From the NCBI GenBank assembly GCA_027081275.1, contig JALWKV010000148.1:1-44915 (forward strand): a stretch of DNA of 44,915 nucleotides, given 5' to 3'. The notes beneath the pieces are model-generated. The model did no database searches and was not told the DNA's origin. It worked only from the letters and a program-made list of their open reading frames with translations. This DNA comes from Gammaproteobacteria bacterium (lineage in GTDB: Bacteria; Pseudomonadota; Gammaproteobacteria; UWMA-0217). Each line of letters begins with the position of its first letter. The first letter of the stretch is position 1. The position numbers and the translations under genes are program-made. Of this stretch, positions 15,215 to 25,272 are shown in pieces.

Positions 15215-16774
15215 ATGGAACTCGAAAAAATCGCTGAAATCGAATACGCAACCTGGGTGGGACGCAAGGAACTGTTTCGACTAGGAACGGCGCTCCTGTT
15301 CATCATCGGCATTATGCTGTTCACCATCTCGCGCGAGGGCGCGGTCAGTCATCTGCTCGTCATCGCGGCTATGATCGGCGGCTACATGGCGCTCAATATC
15401 GGCGCCAACGACGTGGCCAACAATGTCGGCCCCGCGGTCGGGTCGCGCGCGCTGACGATGACCGGCGCGATTTTTCTGGCGATGATCTTCGAGGCGGCGG
15501 GCGCGCTGATCGCCGGCGGCGAGGTGGTCGGCACGATCAAGAAGGGGATCATCAATCCGGAACTGATCGCCAATGCCGATGTCTTCGTCTGGCTGATGAT
15601 GGCGGCGCTGCTGGCCGGCGCGCTGTGGCTCAATATCGCCACCGCCGTGGGCGCGCCGGTCTCGACCACGCATTCGATCGTCGGCGGCGTGCTCGGCGCC
15701 GGCATTGCGGCCGGCGGCTGGGAGATCGCCAACTGGGCGAAAATGGGCCAGATCGCCGCCAGCTGGGTCATATCGCCGGTACTGGGCGGAATCATCGCCG
15801 CCGCGTTCCTCTATATCATCAAGCGGACCATCACCTATCGCAAGGACAAGCTCCACCACGCCAAGCGGGTGGTGCCGATCCTGATCGGCGTCATGGCCTG
15901 GGCCTTTTCCGCCTACCTGATGCTCAAGGGGGTCAAGAAGCTGTGGAAGTTCGACGTACCGACGGCGCTGCTGGTGGGGTTGCTGGTGGCGCTGATCGTC
16001 GCCTTCGTGTCGCGCAAGATCATCATTCGGGTTGCGGAAAATCTGGAGAATTCCAAGCAGTCGATCAACCGGCTGTTCACGCTGCCGCTGATCTTTGCCG
16101 CAGCGCTGCTGAGTTTCGCCCACGGCGCCAACGACGTGGCCAACGCCGTCGGCCCGCTGGCGGCGATCAATGAAGCATTGTCCCATCACGAGGTGGCGAA
16201 AAAGGCGGCCATTCCTTTGTGGGTCATGATGGTCGGCGCGCTCGGCATCGCCATCGGGCTGGCGCTCTATGGTCCCAAGCTGATCAAGACGGTTGGCTCA
16301 GAGATCACCGAGCTGAACCAGACGCGCGCCTTCTGCGTTGCGCTCAGCGCTGCGATCACCGTCATCATCGCCACCCAGCTCGGCCTGCCGGTCAGCTCGA
16401 CGCACATCGCGGTCGGCGCGGTCTTCGGGGTCGGTTTCCTGCGCGAGTACCTGAAAGCGAGTTACGCCCGCATGGTCGAGGAGATCAAGCTGCACCACAA
16501 GGATGCCGAGCAGGGCGAGATCGAGGCCTTCCTCAACAAGTTCGAGGCGGCGTCGCTGCGCGAGAAATGCGAAATGCTGCAACAGCTGAAAAAGCACAAG
16601 GCGTCGGTCGAGCTGACCAAGAAGGAGCGCAAGTCGCTGAAACGCAAATACACGCATGAGCTGGTGAAGCGCTCCGCGCTGATGAAGATCGCGGCGGCCT
16701 GGGTGATCACGGTACCGGTCTCCGGCTTCATGGCGGCTATTCTCTACTTCACCATTCGTGGCATGATGCTGTAA
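15215..16774 (+). CDS. PiT family inorganic phosphate permease, extended form
   Basis: A 519-residue multi-span inner-membrane transporter that takes up phosphate (often as metal phosphate) with H+ or Na+. Both copies of the PiT signature are present: GANDVANNVGPAVGSRA in the first half and GANDVANAVGPLAAI in the second. SSTH motifs follow (VSTTHS, VSSTHI). Compared with short PiT proteins it has a long charged helical insert between the penultimate and last span (about 415-490, rich in Lys and Glu). I chose ATG 15215, with GGAG seven bases upstream, over an in-frame start at 15167. A Na/Pi symporter gene begins 53 bases after the stop, suggesting an operon. Confidence 0.94.
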   Translation: MELEKIAEIEYATWVGRKELFRLGTALLFIIGIMLFTISREGAVSHLLVIAAMIGGYMALNIGANDVANNVGPAVGSRALTMTGAIFLAMIFEAAGALIAGGEVVGTIKKGIINPELIANADVFVWLMMAALLAGALWLNIATAVGAPVSTTHSIVGGVLGAGIAAGGWEIANWAKMGQIAASWVISPVLGGIIAAAFLYIIKRTITYRKDKLHHAKRVVPILIGVMAWAFSAYLMLKGVKKLWKFDVPTALLVGLLVALIVAFVSRKIIIRVAENLENSKQSINRLFTLPLIFAAALLSFAHGANDVANAVGPLAAINEALSHHEVAKKAAIPLWVMMVGALGIAIGLALYGPKLIKTVGSEITELNQTRAFCVALSAAITVIIATQLGLPVSSTHIAVGAVFGVGFLREYLKASYARMVEEIKLHHKDAEQGEIEAFLNKFEAASLREKCEMLQQLKKHKASVELTKKERKSLKRKYTHELVKRSALMKIAAAWVITVPVSGFMAAILYFTIRGMML

Positions 16775-16827
16775 CGCTGCACAGATGCTTCGGCACCAGC
16801 GCCGTGCTGGTGCCGAAAGGAGACAAC

Positions 16828-18639
16828 GTGTTACGCAAGGCGCTGCTGCCGTCCATCCTGCTGGTGCTGGCCTACGGTTTCTGGGTCAGCCCCGATTTCA
16901 AGGTCATCTCCGCGGGGGTGGCCATCTTCCTGTTCGGCATGCTGTCGCTGGAACAGGGCTTTCAGGCCTTCACCGGCGGCGCGCTGGAGCGCATCCTCCA
17001 GCGCGCCACTTCCAGCCGCCTCAAGAGCCTCGGTTTCGGCGTCATCACGACGACGCTGATGCAGTCGAGCTCGCTGGTCTCGGTTATCACCATCTCCTTT
17101 CTCAGCGCCGGGCTGATCTCGCTGGCCGCGGGCATCGGCATCATCTTCGGTGCCAATCTGGGCACCACCACCGGCGCCTGGCTGATCGCCGGCTTCGGCC
17201 TCAAGGTGAAGATCTCCGCCTATGCCATGCCGATGCTGGTGTTCGGCGTCGTGCTGATCTTCCAGTCGTCGAAAAAGCTCAAGGGCATCGGCTATATCCT
17301 GGCGGGCCTCGGCTTCCTCTTTCTCGGCATCCACTACATGAAGGAGGGCTTCGAGGCGTTCAAGAACGCCATCGACCTGACCCGCTTTGCCGTCGGCGGC
17401 TATCGCGGCCTGTTCATGTTCGCCGGCATCGGCGTCGCGGCCACGGTCATCATGCAGTCGAGCCACGCCACGCTGGTGCTCATCATCACGGCGCTGGCGA
17501 CGGGGCAGATCACCTACGAGAACGCGCTGGCGCTCGCCATCGGCGCCAATGTCGGCACCACCATCACCGCCATCCTCGGCTCGCTCAGCTCCAACGAGAG
17601 CGGCAAGCGGCTGGCCGCGGCGCATCTGATCTTCAACGTCGTGACCGGGATCATCGCCATTGCGATGATCCACCATCTGGTCGACCTGGTGGACGGGCTG
17701 GCGAGGGGGCTGGGGATCGCGCCCGACGACCATACGCTCAAGCTGGCGCTGTTCCACACCATCTTCAATCTGATCGGCATCGTCGTCATGCTGCCCTTCG
17801 TCGACCCGCTGGTGCGTTTTCTGCAGCGCATCATCCCCGAGCGGCGACCGGAGGTGGACCGGCCCAAGTACCTCACCAGCGCCTCGGCCGAGTATCCCGA
17901 TACCGCGGTGGAAGCGGTGCGTCGCGAAACCTTGCGCGTCTACGAGGCGGCGATCCGCATCATCATCGACGCGCTGGGGCTGAAGTCGGCCGATATCTTC
18001 TCCAATGAGGATCTGGAAAAGGCGGTGGCCGCACGCCGCAGCGTCAGCGAATACGATGTCGACGCCGAATACGAAAAGCACATCAAGCCGCTCTACAGCG
18101 CCATCATCGCCTTCATCAGCGAAACGGCCTTTTCCCGTCGTGACGAGGAGAACTCCATTCTCGCCTGGCTGCGGGACGCCAACCGCGAGATCGTCGAGGC
18201 CGTCAAGGACACCAAGCATCTGCAGAAGAACCTGCTGCGCTACCTTGCCTCCGACAACGACGCCATTCGCGACGCCTACAACGAGATCCGCGTCAGCATC
18301 GCCGCGACGATCCGCGAGCTGGAGGCGCTGCGGCAGGAGGGCGATGACAGCGTCATCGACGCCCTCGCGCTGGATGCGGTGAAGCTTTCGGTCGACCAGA
18401 GTCAGGAGCGGATCAGCCGCCTGCTGACCGAGCTGATCGGCCGCCACGAAATCACCCCGGAGATGGGTTCCTCGCTGCTCAACGACAGCAACTATGCTTA
18501 TAACGTTTCGATCAATCTTGTGCGCGGGGCCGAAAAGCTGTTTGCCAGCGAGGATCAGACCCTCGCCCGCGCGGCCCGAACCGTCCTGCTGGACAAGGAT
18601 GAACGCAAGGCGGTCGAAGAGGAGCTGGAGGAGACATGA
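16828..18639 (+). CDS. Na/Pi cotransporter (NptA type) with PhoU-like C-terminal domain
   Basis: A 603-residue protein. The membrane half contains the duplicated Na/Pi signature: QSSSLVSVITI with GANLGTTTGA, then QSSHATLVLII with GANVGTTITA. The C-terminal half (about 350-600) is an all-helical, charged PhoU-like region. Such proteins move phosphate with sodium; bacterial members with PhoU domains may work in export as well as import. The GTG at 16828 was chosen because AAAGGAG lies about six bases upstream; an in-frame GTG at 16804 has no site. The stop overlaps the next small gene (ATGA, 18636-18639), a sign of translational coupling. Confidence 0.93.
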   Translation: MLRKALLPSILLVLAYGFWVSPDFKVISAGVAIFLFGMLSLEQGFQAFTGGALERILQRATSSRLKSLGFGVITTTLMQSSSLVSVITISFLSAGLISLAAGIGIIFGANLGTTTGAWLIAGFGLKVKISAYAMPMLVFGVVLIFQSSKKLKGIGYILAGLGFLFLGIHYMKEGFEAFKNAIDLTRFAVGGYRGLFMFAGIGVAATVIMQSSHATLVLIITALATGQITYENALALAIGANVGTTITAILGSLSSNESGKRLAAAHLIFNVVTGIIAIAMIHHLVDLVDGLARGLGIAPDDHTLKLALFHTIFNLIGIVVMLPFVDPLVRFLQRIIPERRPEVDRPKYLTSASAEYPDTAVEAVRRETLRVYEAAIRIIIDALGLKSADIFSNEDLEKAVAARRSVSEYDVDAEYEKHIKPLYSAIIAFISETAFSRRDEENSILAWLRDANREIVEAVKDTKHLQKNLLRYLASDNDAIRDAYNEIRVSIAATIRELEALRQEGDDSVIDALALDAVKLSVDQSQERISRLLTELIGRHEITPEMGSSLLNDSNYAYNVSINLVRGAEKLFASEDQTLARAARTVLLDKDERKAVEEELEET

Positions 18640-18887
18640 AGTACAAGAAGATGCTCAAGCGTCTGAAGGAGCTGCTGAGCGAAGAGGCGCAACAGAAGAA
18701 GGCGCAATGCAAGGAGCTCAAGCGCCTGCTGAAGCTGCTGAAAAAGAAGGAGAAGGCGCTGCGCGAGCGACTCGAGCACGAGACCGGCGAGAAGCAGCGC
18801 GAAAAGCTGAAGAAGCGCATCGCCGTGCTCCATGCCCAGCGCAAGAAGGGGCTGGAGGCGTTGAAGGCGATGCAACACTGCAAATAG
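18636..18887 (+). CDS. Small basic coiled-coil protein coupled to the Na/Pi symporter
   Basis: An 83-residue protein, nearly all predicted helix, very rich in Lys, Glu, Leu and Arg (for example KRLLKLLKKKEKALRERLE). It contains only two Cys, no membrane span and no signal peptide. Heptad-like Leu spacing suggests a coiled coil. The ATG overlaps the stop of the symporter gene. I do not recognise a family. Its coupling to a transporter whose C-terminus is PhoU-like suggests a partner or regulator of that helical domain, but this is inference. Confidence 0.75.
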   Translation: MKYKKMLKRLKELLSEEAQQKKAQCKELKRLLKLLKKKEKALRERLEHETGEKQREKLKKRIAVLHAQRKKGLEALKAMQHCK

Positions 18888-19180
18888 TTTGGTGGTCGCT
18901 CAGCTTCAAGGTAATTGATGCTCTGACTAAGCGGCAATATATGCTGTCGGCTCCAACGCCGAGGCACTCATCCCTCCAAACCTTCGCCATGGGAGACTTT
19001 CTTCAGGGTATCGACAAACTCCCTCTCCCTTGAGTGAGAGGGTCGGGGAGAGGGCTTTTGCGACAGCTTTTTCCAAAGGGGGATTGAGGGGGGCTCAGCA
19101 ACGGTGCTTCGTGGTGATACCGTTACTTGCATGTATGGGCGCGCGGTAGCGGGCTGAGGCGCTGAGTAGTTACGATCGTT
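18888..19180. other. Intergenic region between convergent operons
   Basis: A 293-base spacer between the plus-strand phosphate genes and the minus-strand secretion genes. It contains one palindromic repeat unit (19021-19066). No coding fragment in it is recognisable. Confidence 0.6.
19021..19066. repeat. Dispersed CCCTCTCCC/GGGAGAGGG palindrome unit
   Basis: CCCTCTC pairs with GAGAGGG, followed by GGGGAGAGGGCTTTTGCGACAG, which nearly matches the right side of the hairpin at 15105-15143. TTTTGCGACA also recurs in hairpin 5 of the array at 14781-14815, so these units share building blocks. It may end both convergent transcripts. Confidence 0.65.
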
Positions 19181-20488
19181 CTATCTCTCCTGCAGCGCGG
19201 TCTGGAAATTCTTGACGATCGGCTTGAGCAGATACTCCATGACCGTGCGCTTGCCGGTGCGAATGCTTACGTCCACTGCCATGCCCGGGGTGATCGGCAG
19301 GCGCTGGTCGCCGGCTTCCAGATAGTTCTTCCGCGCCTTGAGCTGCACGTCGAAGTAGGGCTGCTTCCTTTCGTCGAATACCGTGTCCGCGCCGACCCGC
19401 ACCACCTCGCCATCGAGCGCGCCGAATACCGATGAGTCGTAGGCCGAGACGCGGATGCGCGCCGGCTGGCCGACCTTGATGAAGCCGATGTCGGACGGCT
19501 TGACGCGGGTGCTGATCAGCAGGCTGCCGCTGACCGGCACGATTTCCATGATGGTCTCGCCCGGTTTGACGACCCCGCCGATGGTGGTGACCAGCAGGCG
19601 GTTGACGATGCCGTCGCGCGGGGCGTGCAGATTGCGGCGCAGCAGCTTGTCCTTGCTGCTCGGCAGGGTCTCCTTCAGCGCCTCGACCTTTGTTTTCAGC
19701 TCTGAATACTGCTGCCCCACCTCGGCAAGAAACTCCGCTTCCACCTGTTCGCGGGCGGCGCGCGCTTCCTCCACGGCGGCCTCGAGCCGCGCGATGGCGA
19801 GGCGGGTGGCGTCGATCTCGCCCTGCATGCGCGTGTCTTCGGCGCGGGCGTTCAGGTATTCGGCTTTGGAGCCGGCATCCTGCTCGTAGAGATCGGTTTC
19901 GATCTCGAGCCGGGCCAGCGTGATCTGCTTGCGGTTCCGCAGCGACGCCAACTGGGCGCGGGCTTCGGCGAGCTGCTTCTCGCGCTGCTCGATGACGTCG
20001 CCGGCAGTGGCCAGGCGCGCCCGTCGCGCGGTCTGGCGCGATTGCCACAGCGCCTTTTCCCGCGCGACCAGCTCCGGCGCCTGCGCCCGCAAATCGGCGG
20101 GGAAGCTCGGCTCGACGCCCTGCATCTCGGCATCGAGCCGGGTCAGCGTGGCGAGCATGCCCCAGTAGTTCTGCAGGCGCTCGCGCAACTGCGCGTCGTA
20201 GTCGACGGTGTCGAGCCGGGCCAGCAGCTCGCCCTTGCGCACCGGCTGGCCTTCCCGCACCAGCAGCTCGCGGACGATGCCGCCCTCGAGGCTCTGCACC
20301 TGCTGGATCCGGCTGGAGGGAATCACCGAGCCGCTGGCGCGTACCGATATGTCGAGCGACGCCAGGTTCATCCACGCCGTCAGGATCACCAGAAAGGCGC
20401 AGATCAGGCCGGTCAGGATCATGGCGGCCCGGCGCGGGCCGTGGTCGAGGTCGGCGTGCCGACTCAGCGAAGTCTGACGGGTACTCAT
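19181..20488 (-). CDS. Type I secretion membrane fusion protein (HlyD/LapC type)
   Basis: A 435-residue periplasmic adaptor. It has a short cytoplasmic N-terminus, one membrane span (about 21-43), a biotinyl-lipoyl half domain with the hinge SLEGGIVRELLVREGQ, a long coiled-coil hairpin (about 120-285), the second half domain and a beta-barrel region near the C-terminus. It would link the inner-membrane ABC exporter to an outer-membrane TolC-type channel. Its ATG overlaps the stop of the exporter gene (20485-20488). No TolC homologue or large adhesin substrate is in the window. Confidence 0.93.
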   Translation of the reverse strand: MSTRQTSLSRHADLDHGPRRAAMILTGLICAFLVILTAWMNLASLDISVRASGSVIPSSRIQQVQSLEGGIVRELLVREGQPVRKGELLARLDTVDYDAQLRERLQNYWGMLATLTRLDAEMQGVEPSFPADLRAQAPELVAREKALWQSRQTARRARLATAGDVIEQREKQLAEARAQLASLRNRKQITLARLEIETDLYEQDAGSKAEYLNARAEDTRMQGEIDATRLAIARLEAAVEEARAAREQVEAEFLAEVGQQYSELKTKVEALKETLPSSKDKLLRRNLHAPRDGIVNRLLVTTIGGVVKPGETIMEIVPVSGSLLISTRVKPSDIGFIKVGQPARIRVSAYDSSVFGALDGEVVRVGADTVFDERKQPYFDVQLKARKNYLEAGDQRLPITPGMAVDVSIRTGKRTVMEYLLKPIVKNFQTALQER

Positions 20489-22962
20489 GCCTGGATCGCT
20501 CCATGCTGGTTGATGTTCTGGTTGTGGCCTTCACGCGCCTGACGCAGCTTCGCGATCTTGCGCTTTGCCGCCGCGAGCCGCGCTTCACGGCTTTTGGGCG
20601 CCTTGGCGGTGGTCGTTTTCCCCTTGCGCTTTTGCTTGAGCTTCTCCTTGATCAGTCGATCCTTGCGGGCGACGGAGGCCAGCAGCCGGGCGCGTTTCTC
20701 CCGCTCGGCCTTGTCCAGCGTCTCGCTCGGGCGTGCTTTGGTGGCCGGTGGCGTTGGGGCTTCCGCTTCCGCCGCGGGGGCCTTGCGCTCGGCCACGGCC
20801 GGCTTCTGCCGGGCCGGTGTCGGCGTTGCCTGCGCCTTTGCGCCCTGGGCGGCGGCCAGACGCTCCAGCACCAGATCGCGCGGGCCGTCGGCGGTGATGC
20901 GGCCCTGATCGAAGACCACCAGCCGGTCGACCATCGGCAGCATCGCCATGCGGTGGGTGACGAGGATCAGCGTCGTCTCTTGCAGGTGGTTGCGCAGATT
21001 CTGGATCAGCTGGTTCTCGGTGCCGGGGTCGATCATGCTGCTGGGTTCGTCCATCAGCAGCAGGCGCGGCTTGCGCACCAGCGCGCGGGCGATGCCGATG
21101 GCCTGGCGCTGCCCGCCGGAGAGACGCTCGCCGCGCTCGCCCACCTGGGTGCTCAGCCCTTCCGGCAGCTGCGCCAGCGTCGGTTCGAGGCAGGCGATGT
21201 GGATGGCCTCCAGCAGCTCGGCATCGCTGATGTCGGTGGCGCCCATCAGAATGTTCTCGCGGATGTCGCCGTGGAACAGCACCACGTCCTGCGGCACGTA
21301 GCCGATCTGGCGGCGCAGGTTGTGCGGATCGACGTGGGAGACCGGGATGTTGTCGACCATCACCGTGCCCTTCTCCGGCTGGTAGAGGTTCAGCAGCAGC
21401 TTCAGCACCGTGCTCTTGCCGGAGCCGATGCGGCCGATGAAGGCCACCTTCTCGCCGGGGGTGATGCGCAGGTTCATGCCGTTGAGCAGCGGCATGCTGC
21501 CGGGGTAGGCGAAGCTGACGTCACGCAGTTCCACCTGGCCGCGGATGGCCGGCAGATGCAGCTTGCCGTCCTCGTCGTCGGTGGGGGCGTCCATGATCTG
21601 GTTGAGCGCTTCCAGCGCGATCTTCGTCTGCTGCCAGCGCACGATGATGCCGGCCAGCTGGGAGATCGGCGCGACGGCGCGGGAGGAGAGCATCGAGGCG
21701 GCGATCAGCTGGCCCAGCGTCAGCTCGTTGGCGGCGATCATCAGCGCGCCGAAGGTGACCATCAGCACCGTCGTCAGCGAGGTCAGCGAGCCGGTGATGT
21801 AGTTGCCGAGCGCGGCCAGTCCGCGCAGCCGGACCGAGTCGCCCGAAAGCTTGACGGTGAGCAGCTCCCACTTGCGCCGCGCCCAGCTCTCGGCGCCGAC
21901 GCACTTGACGGTATCGAGCCCGTTCATCACCTCGAACAGGTGGGCGGTGCGCTGCGAACTGGCCTGGGTATTCTCCTCGAGGATGCGGTTCATCGGCTTG
22001 CGCAGCAGCAGGGCGGCGCCGAGCGCGGCCGGTATCAGCAGAACCGGGATCAGCGCCAGCGGGCCGGCCACCAGCGCGATGATGGCGATGAAGAACAGCA
22101 CGAACGGCATGTCGCCGAGCACGGTGAGCGTGGTCGAGGTGAAGAAGTCGCGCACCGATTCGAAGTCGCGCACCACATTGGCGAGCACGCCGCCGGAGGC
22201 GGGGCGGCTGGCGGCCCGCAGCCGCAGCGCCTGGGAGAAGATCCGCGACGACAGCGAGATGTCGACGCGCCGCGACGCGGCATCGACCAGATGGCTGCGG
22301 GTCACCTTGATGGCGAAGTCGAACAGCACCACGATGACCGCCGCGCTGGCCAGTACCCAGAGGCTGGAGAGCGCGTTGTTCGGCACCACGCGGTCGTAGA
22401 CGGCCATGGTGAAAAAGGGGATGACGGCGCCGAACAGGTTGATCGCCACGGTGCCGAGCAGCGCCCAGGCGTAGATGCCGCGATTGGTCTTGAGCGTGTC
22501 CCAGAACCAGCGTTTCGGGTCCGGCAGATGGTAGAGCAGGCTGCGCTTGTCGAAGTAGACGATGGGGCGGACGAAATACCACTTCTCCAGCCGCTCCAGC
22601 TTGAGCTCGTCCGGCGACACCCAGGAGGTGCCGGGTATGCCGGGGTAACGGCATTCGAAATGGCCGTCCCGGTAGTCCACCAGCGTTACCGCGTGGCCGT
22701 CCTCGGCGATGCCGAGCACCGGCAGCATGGTGCGCTTGAGCGAGCGAATCGGACGGTCGCATTCGGCCACCTCCAGTCCGGCGCGGGTGGCGCACTCTTC
22801 CAGCTCGCGCTCGGTCACGCGACCGTCGGGCAGGGGCACGTTGGAGGTGATCCGGTCGGGTTCGACCGCCTTGCCGAAATAGTCGGAGAGAAATTCGAGC
22901 TGGCTCAGAATGCGGTCGCTGCTGCGATTGGCGTGGTCGAGCGCGTCGTTTTTCCTGGTCAT
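20485..22962 (-). CDS. Type I secretion ABC exporter with basic C-terminal tail
   Basis: An 825-residue ATPase/permease. An N-terminal C39-like domain (about 25-130) has no Cys at the protease position, so it should bind substrate rather than cut it. Six spans follow (about 160-440). The nucleotide-binding domain carries Walker A GRIGSGKS (510-517), signature LSGGQ (614-618), Walker B LLLMDEP (634-640) and H-loop His670. The family normally ends near residue 705-720. Here about 120 extra residues follow, first Ala/Pro-rich and then strongly Lys/Arg-rich, probably disordered or helical in the cytoplasm. The layout recalls LapB-type exporters of RTX adhesins. ATG 22962 was preferred to an in-frame GTG at 23013. 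Confidence 0.93.
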   Translation of the reverse strand: MTRKNDALDHANRSSDRILSQLEFLSDYFGKAVEPDRITSNVPLPDGRVTERELEECATRAGLEVAECDRPIRSLKRTMLPVLGIAEDGHAVTLVDYRDGHFECRYPGIPGTSWVSPDELKLERLEKWYFVRPIVYFDKRSLLYHLPDPKRWFWDTLKTNRGIYAWALLGTVAINLFGAVIPFFTMAVYDRVVPNNALSSLWVLASAAVIVVLFDFAIKVTRSHLVDAASRRVDISLSSRIFSQALRLRAASRPASGGVLANVVRDFESVRDFFTSTTLTVLGDMPFVLFFIAIIALVAGPLALIPVLLIPAALGAALLLRKPMNRILEENTQASSQRTAHLFEVMNGLDTVKCVGAESWARRKWELLTVKLSGDSVRLRGLAALGNYITGSLTSLTTVLMVTFGALMIAANELTLGQLIAASMLSSRAVAPISQLAGIIVRWQQTKIALEALNQIMDAPTDDEDGKLHLPAIRGQVELRDVSFAYPGSMPLLNGMNLRITPGEKVAFIGRIGSGKSTVLKLLLNLYQPEKGTVMVDNIPVSHVDPHNLRRQIGYVPQDVVLFHGDIRENILMGATDISDAELLEAIHIACLEPTLAQLPEGLSTQVGERGERLSGGQRQAIGIARALVRKPRLLLMDEPSSMIDPGTENQLIQNLRNHLQETTLILVTHRMAMLPMVDRLVVFDQGRITADGPRDLVLERLAAAQGAKAQATPTPARQKPAVAERKAPAAEAEAPTPPATKARPSETLDKAEREKRARLLASVARKDRLIKEKLKQKRKGKTTTAKAPKSREARLAAAKRKIAKLRQAREGHNQNINQHGAIQA

Positions 22963-23104
22963 CCTTGAATCCGTTGTTGTTGTGGGCGCGATCCATGCGC
23001 GAATGCGGGCCACTCAGGCAAACGCTTGTGGGCGAATGTCACGAGTGTGCGTCATCCGGCTGCCGGTGGCCGACGAACGGTGTCCACAAAAATTGTAGCC
23101 ATGG

Positions 23105-23120
23105 CTGTCCGGTTCCGCAG
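23105..23120 (+). promoter_or_regulatory. Candidate LexA box upstream of recA
   Basis: CTGT, eight bases, then GCAG fits the gammaproteobacterial LexA operator CTGT-N8-ACAG with one mismatch. It lies 86 bases before the recA start codon and overlaps the expected -35 region of a GATAAT box at 23137-23142. Position is right for SOS control; the imperfect right half lowers confidence. Confidence 0.42.
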
Positions 23121-23136
23121 ACGGTCGCAGATGTGG

Positions 23137-23142
23137 GATAAT
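23137..23142 (+). promoter_or_regulatory. recA: Candidate recA -10 box
   Basis: GATAAT lies 48 bases before the GTG start of recA. The matching -35 would be near 23113-23118 (TTCCGC), which is weak, as expected for a promoter overlapped by a LexA site. Confidence 0.4.
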
Positions 23143-23190
23143 CGGCGCAATTGATTCATTTATTTACACAATATCTAGCAGAGGTTGGCA

Positions 23191-24213
<1,023 letters not shown>

Positions 24214-24294
24214 TGCCACCGCAATGGCCGGCCAGGCGGGCGGAACCATTCCGCACGCGGCCAGCCGGCCAAACCGGGTGAATCAGGGATGAGA

Positions 24295-25257
24295 ATGCGG
24301 CGCAAGGCCTATCGCATCATGGAGATGCACGACGGCGACTCGAAGCTGTCGCTGGCGGTCAACTGGTTCATCATGGCGCTGATCCTGGTGAACGTGCTGG
24401 GCGTTATCCTCGAAACCGTCGATTCCCTTCATGCGCAGTGGCACGACTGGTTTCTGGCGCTGGAGGTATTTTCCGTCGCCGTATTTACCATCGAATATCT
24501 GACCCGTCTCTGGGTCTGCGTCGAGTCACACAAGTTCAGTGACGGCTGGCGTGGCCGCCTGCGTTACGCCATGACGCCGATGGCGCTGATCGACCTGATG
24601 GCGATCGCGCCATTTTTCGTGCAAATGTTTTTCCCCATCGACGCGCGCATCCTGCGCGTGTTCCGGCTGCTCAGGGTATTCAAGCTGTCGCGCCATTTCA
24701 CCATGCTCGGCGTGCTGGGCGTGGTACTGAAGCGCGAAGCCAAGACCCTGCTTTCCGCCATCTTCATCATGCTGGTGCTCGCCATCATCTCCGCCTCCGG
24801 CATCTACCTTGCCGAGCACAAGATCCAGCCCGAAGCCTTCGGCAATATACCGCGCGCCATGTGGTGGGCCGTCGTCACGCTGACCACCGTCGGCTACGGC
24901 GACGTGGTGCCACAGACGAACATCGGCCGTTTCTTTGGCGCCTTCATCACCATGATCGGTGTCGGCATGGCGGCCCTGCCGGCCGGCATCATCGCCTCCG
25001 GCTTTACCGGCGAAGTCGAACGCCGGCGCGAACGCTACGAAACCCTGGCCCGCAGCCTGCTCAAGGACGGCGTGCTCGACGAAAAGGACCGCAAGGCCCT
25101 CATCAAGGCGCGCGAAGAGTGGGGCATCGACCGGGGCGACGCCCAGCAGATCATCCGCAAGGCCATTGTCGATTCCGAAATGCTGCATGAAAGCGGTGTT
25201 ACCTGCCCGCACTGCGGCCTTCCGATCGGGAAGGAGTCGCGGGGTGGGAAACGATAG
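24295..25257 (+). CDS. Voltage-gated-type K+ channel
   Basis: A six-span ion transport protein of 320 residues. An arginine-rich S4 segment ILRVFRLLRVFKLSRH (about 119-134) precedes the pore, whose selectivity filter TTVGYGD lies near 197-203, giving K+ selectivity. The C-terminal cytoplasmic part has a helical stretch (LLKDGVLDEKDRKALIKARE, SHOCT-like in feel) and a single CPHCGLP knuckle at the very end. Only one Cys pair is present, so a complete zinc ribbon would need a second subunit. AGGGA before the ATG at 24295 favours it over the ATG at 24289. It starts 81 bases after recA, where recX would be expected. Confidence 0.9.
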   Translation: MRRKAYRIMEMHDGDSKLSLAVNWFIMALILVNVLGVILETVDSLHAQWHDWFLALEVFSVAVFTIEYLTRLWVCVESHKFSDGWRGRLRYAMTPMALIDLMAIAPFFVQMFFPIDARILRVFRLLRVFKLSRHFTMLGVLGVVLKREAKTLLSAIFIMLVLAIISASGIYLAEHKIQPEAFGNIPRAMWWAVVTLTTVGYGDVVPQTNIGRFFGAFITMIGVGMAALPAGIIASGFTGEVERRRERYETLARSLLKDGVLDEKDRKALIKAREEWGIDRGDAQQIIRKAIVDSEMLHESGVTCPHCGLPIGKESRGGKR

Positions 25258-25272
25258 CGATCTTAAAAACGG

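Noticed and set aside
20503-22968. 821-codon open frame on the plus strand opposite the ABC exporter
   Set aside because: It lies wholly antisense to a gene with all ABC motifs and has the composition typical of a GC-rich shadow frame, with no domain.
24214-24294. recA terminator
   Set aside because: A GGCCGGC inverted repeat is present near 24225-24269, but the loop is long and there is no T-run, so I did not call it.
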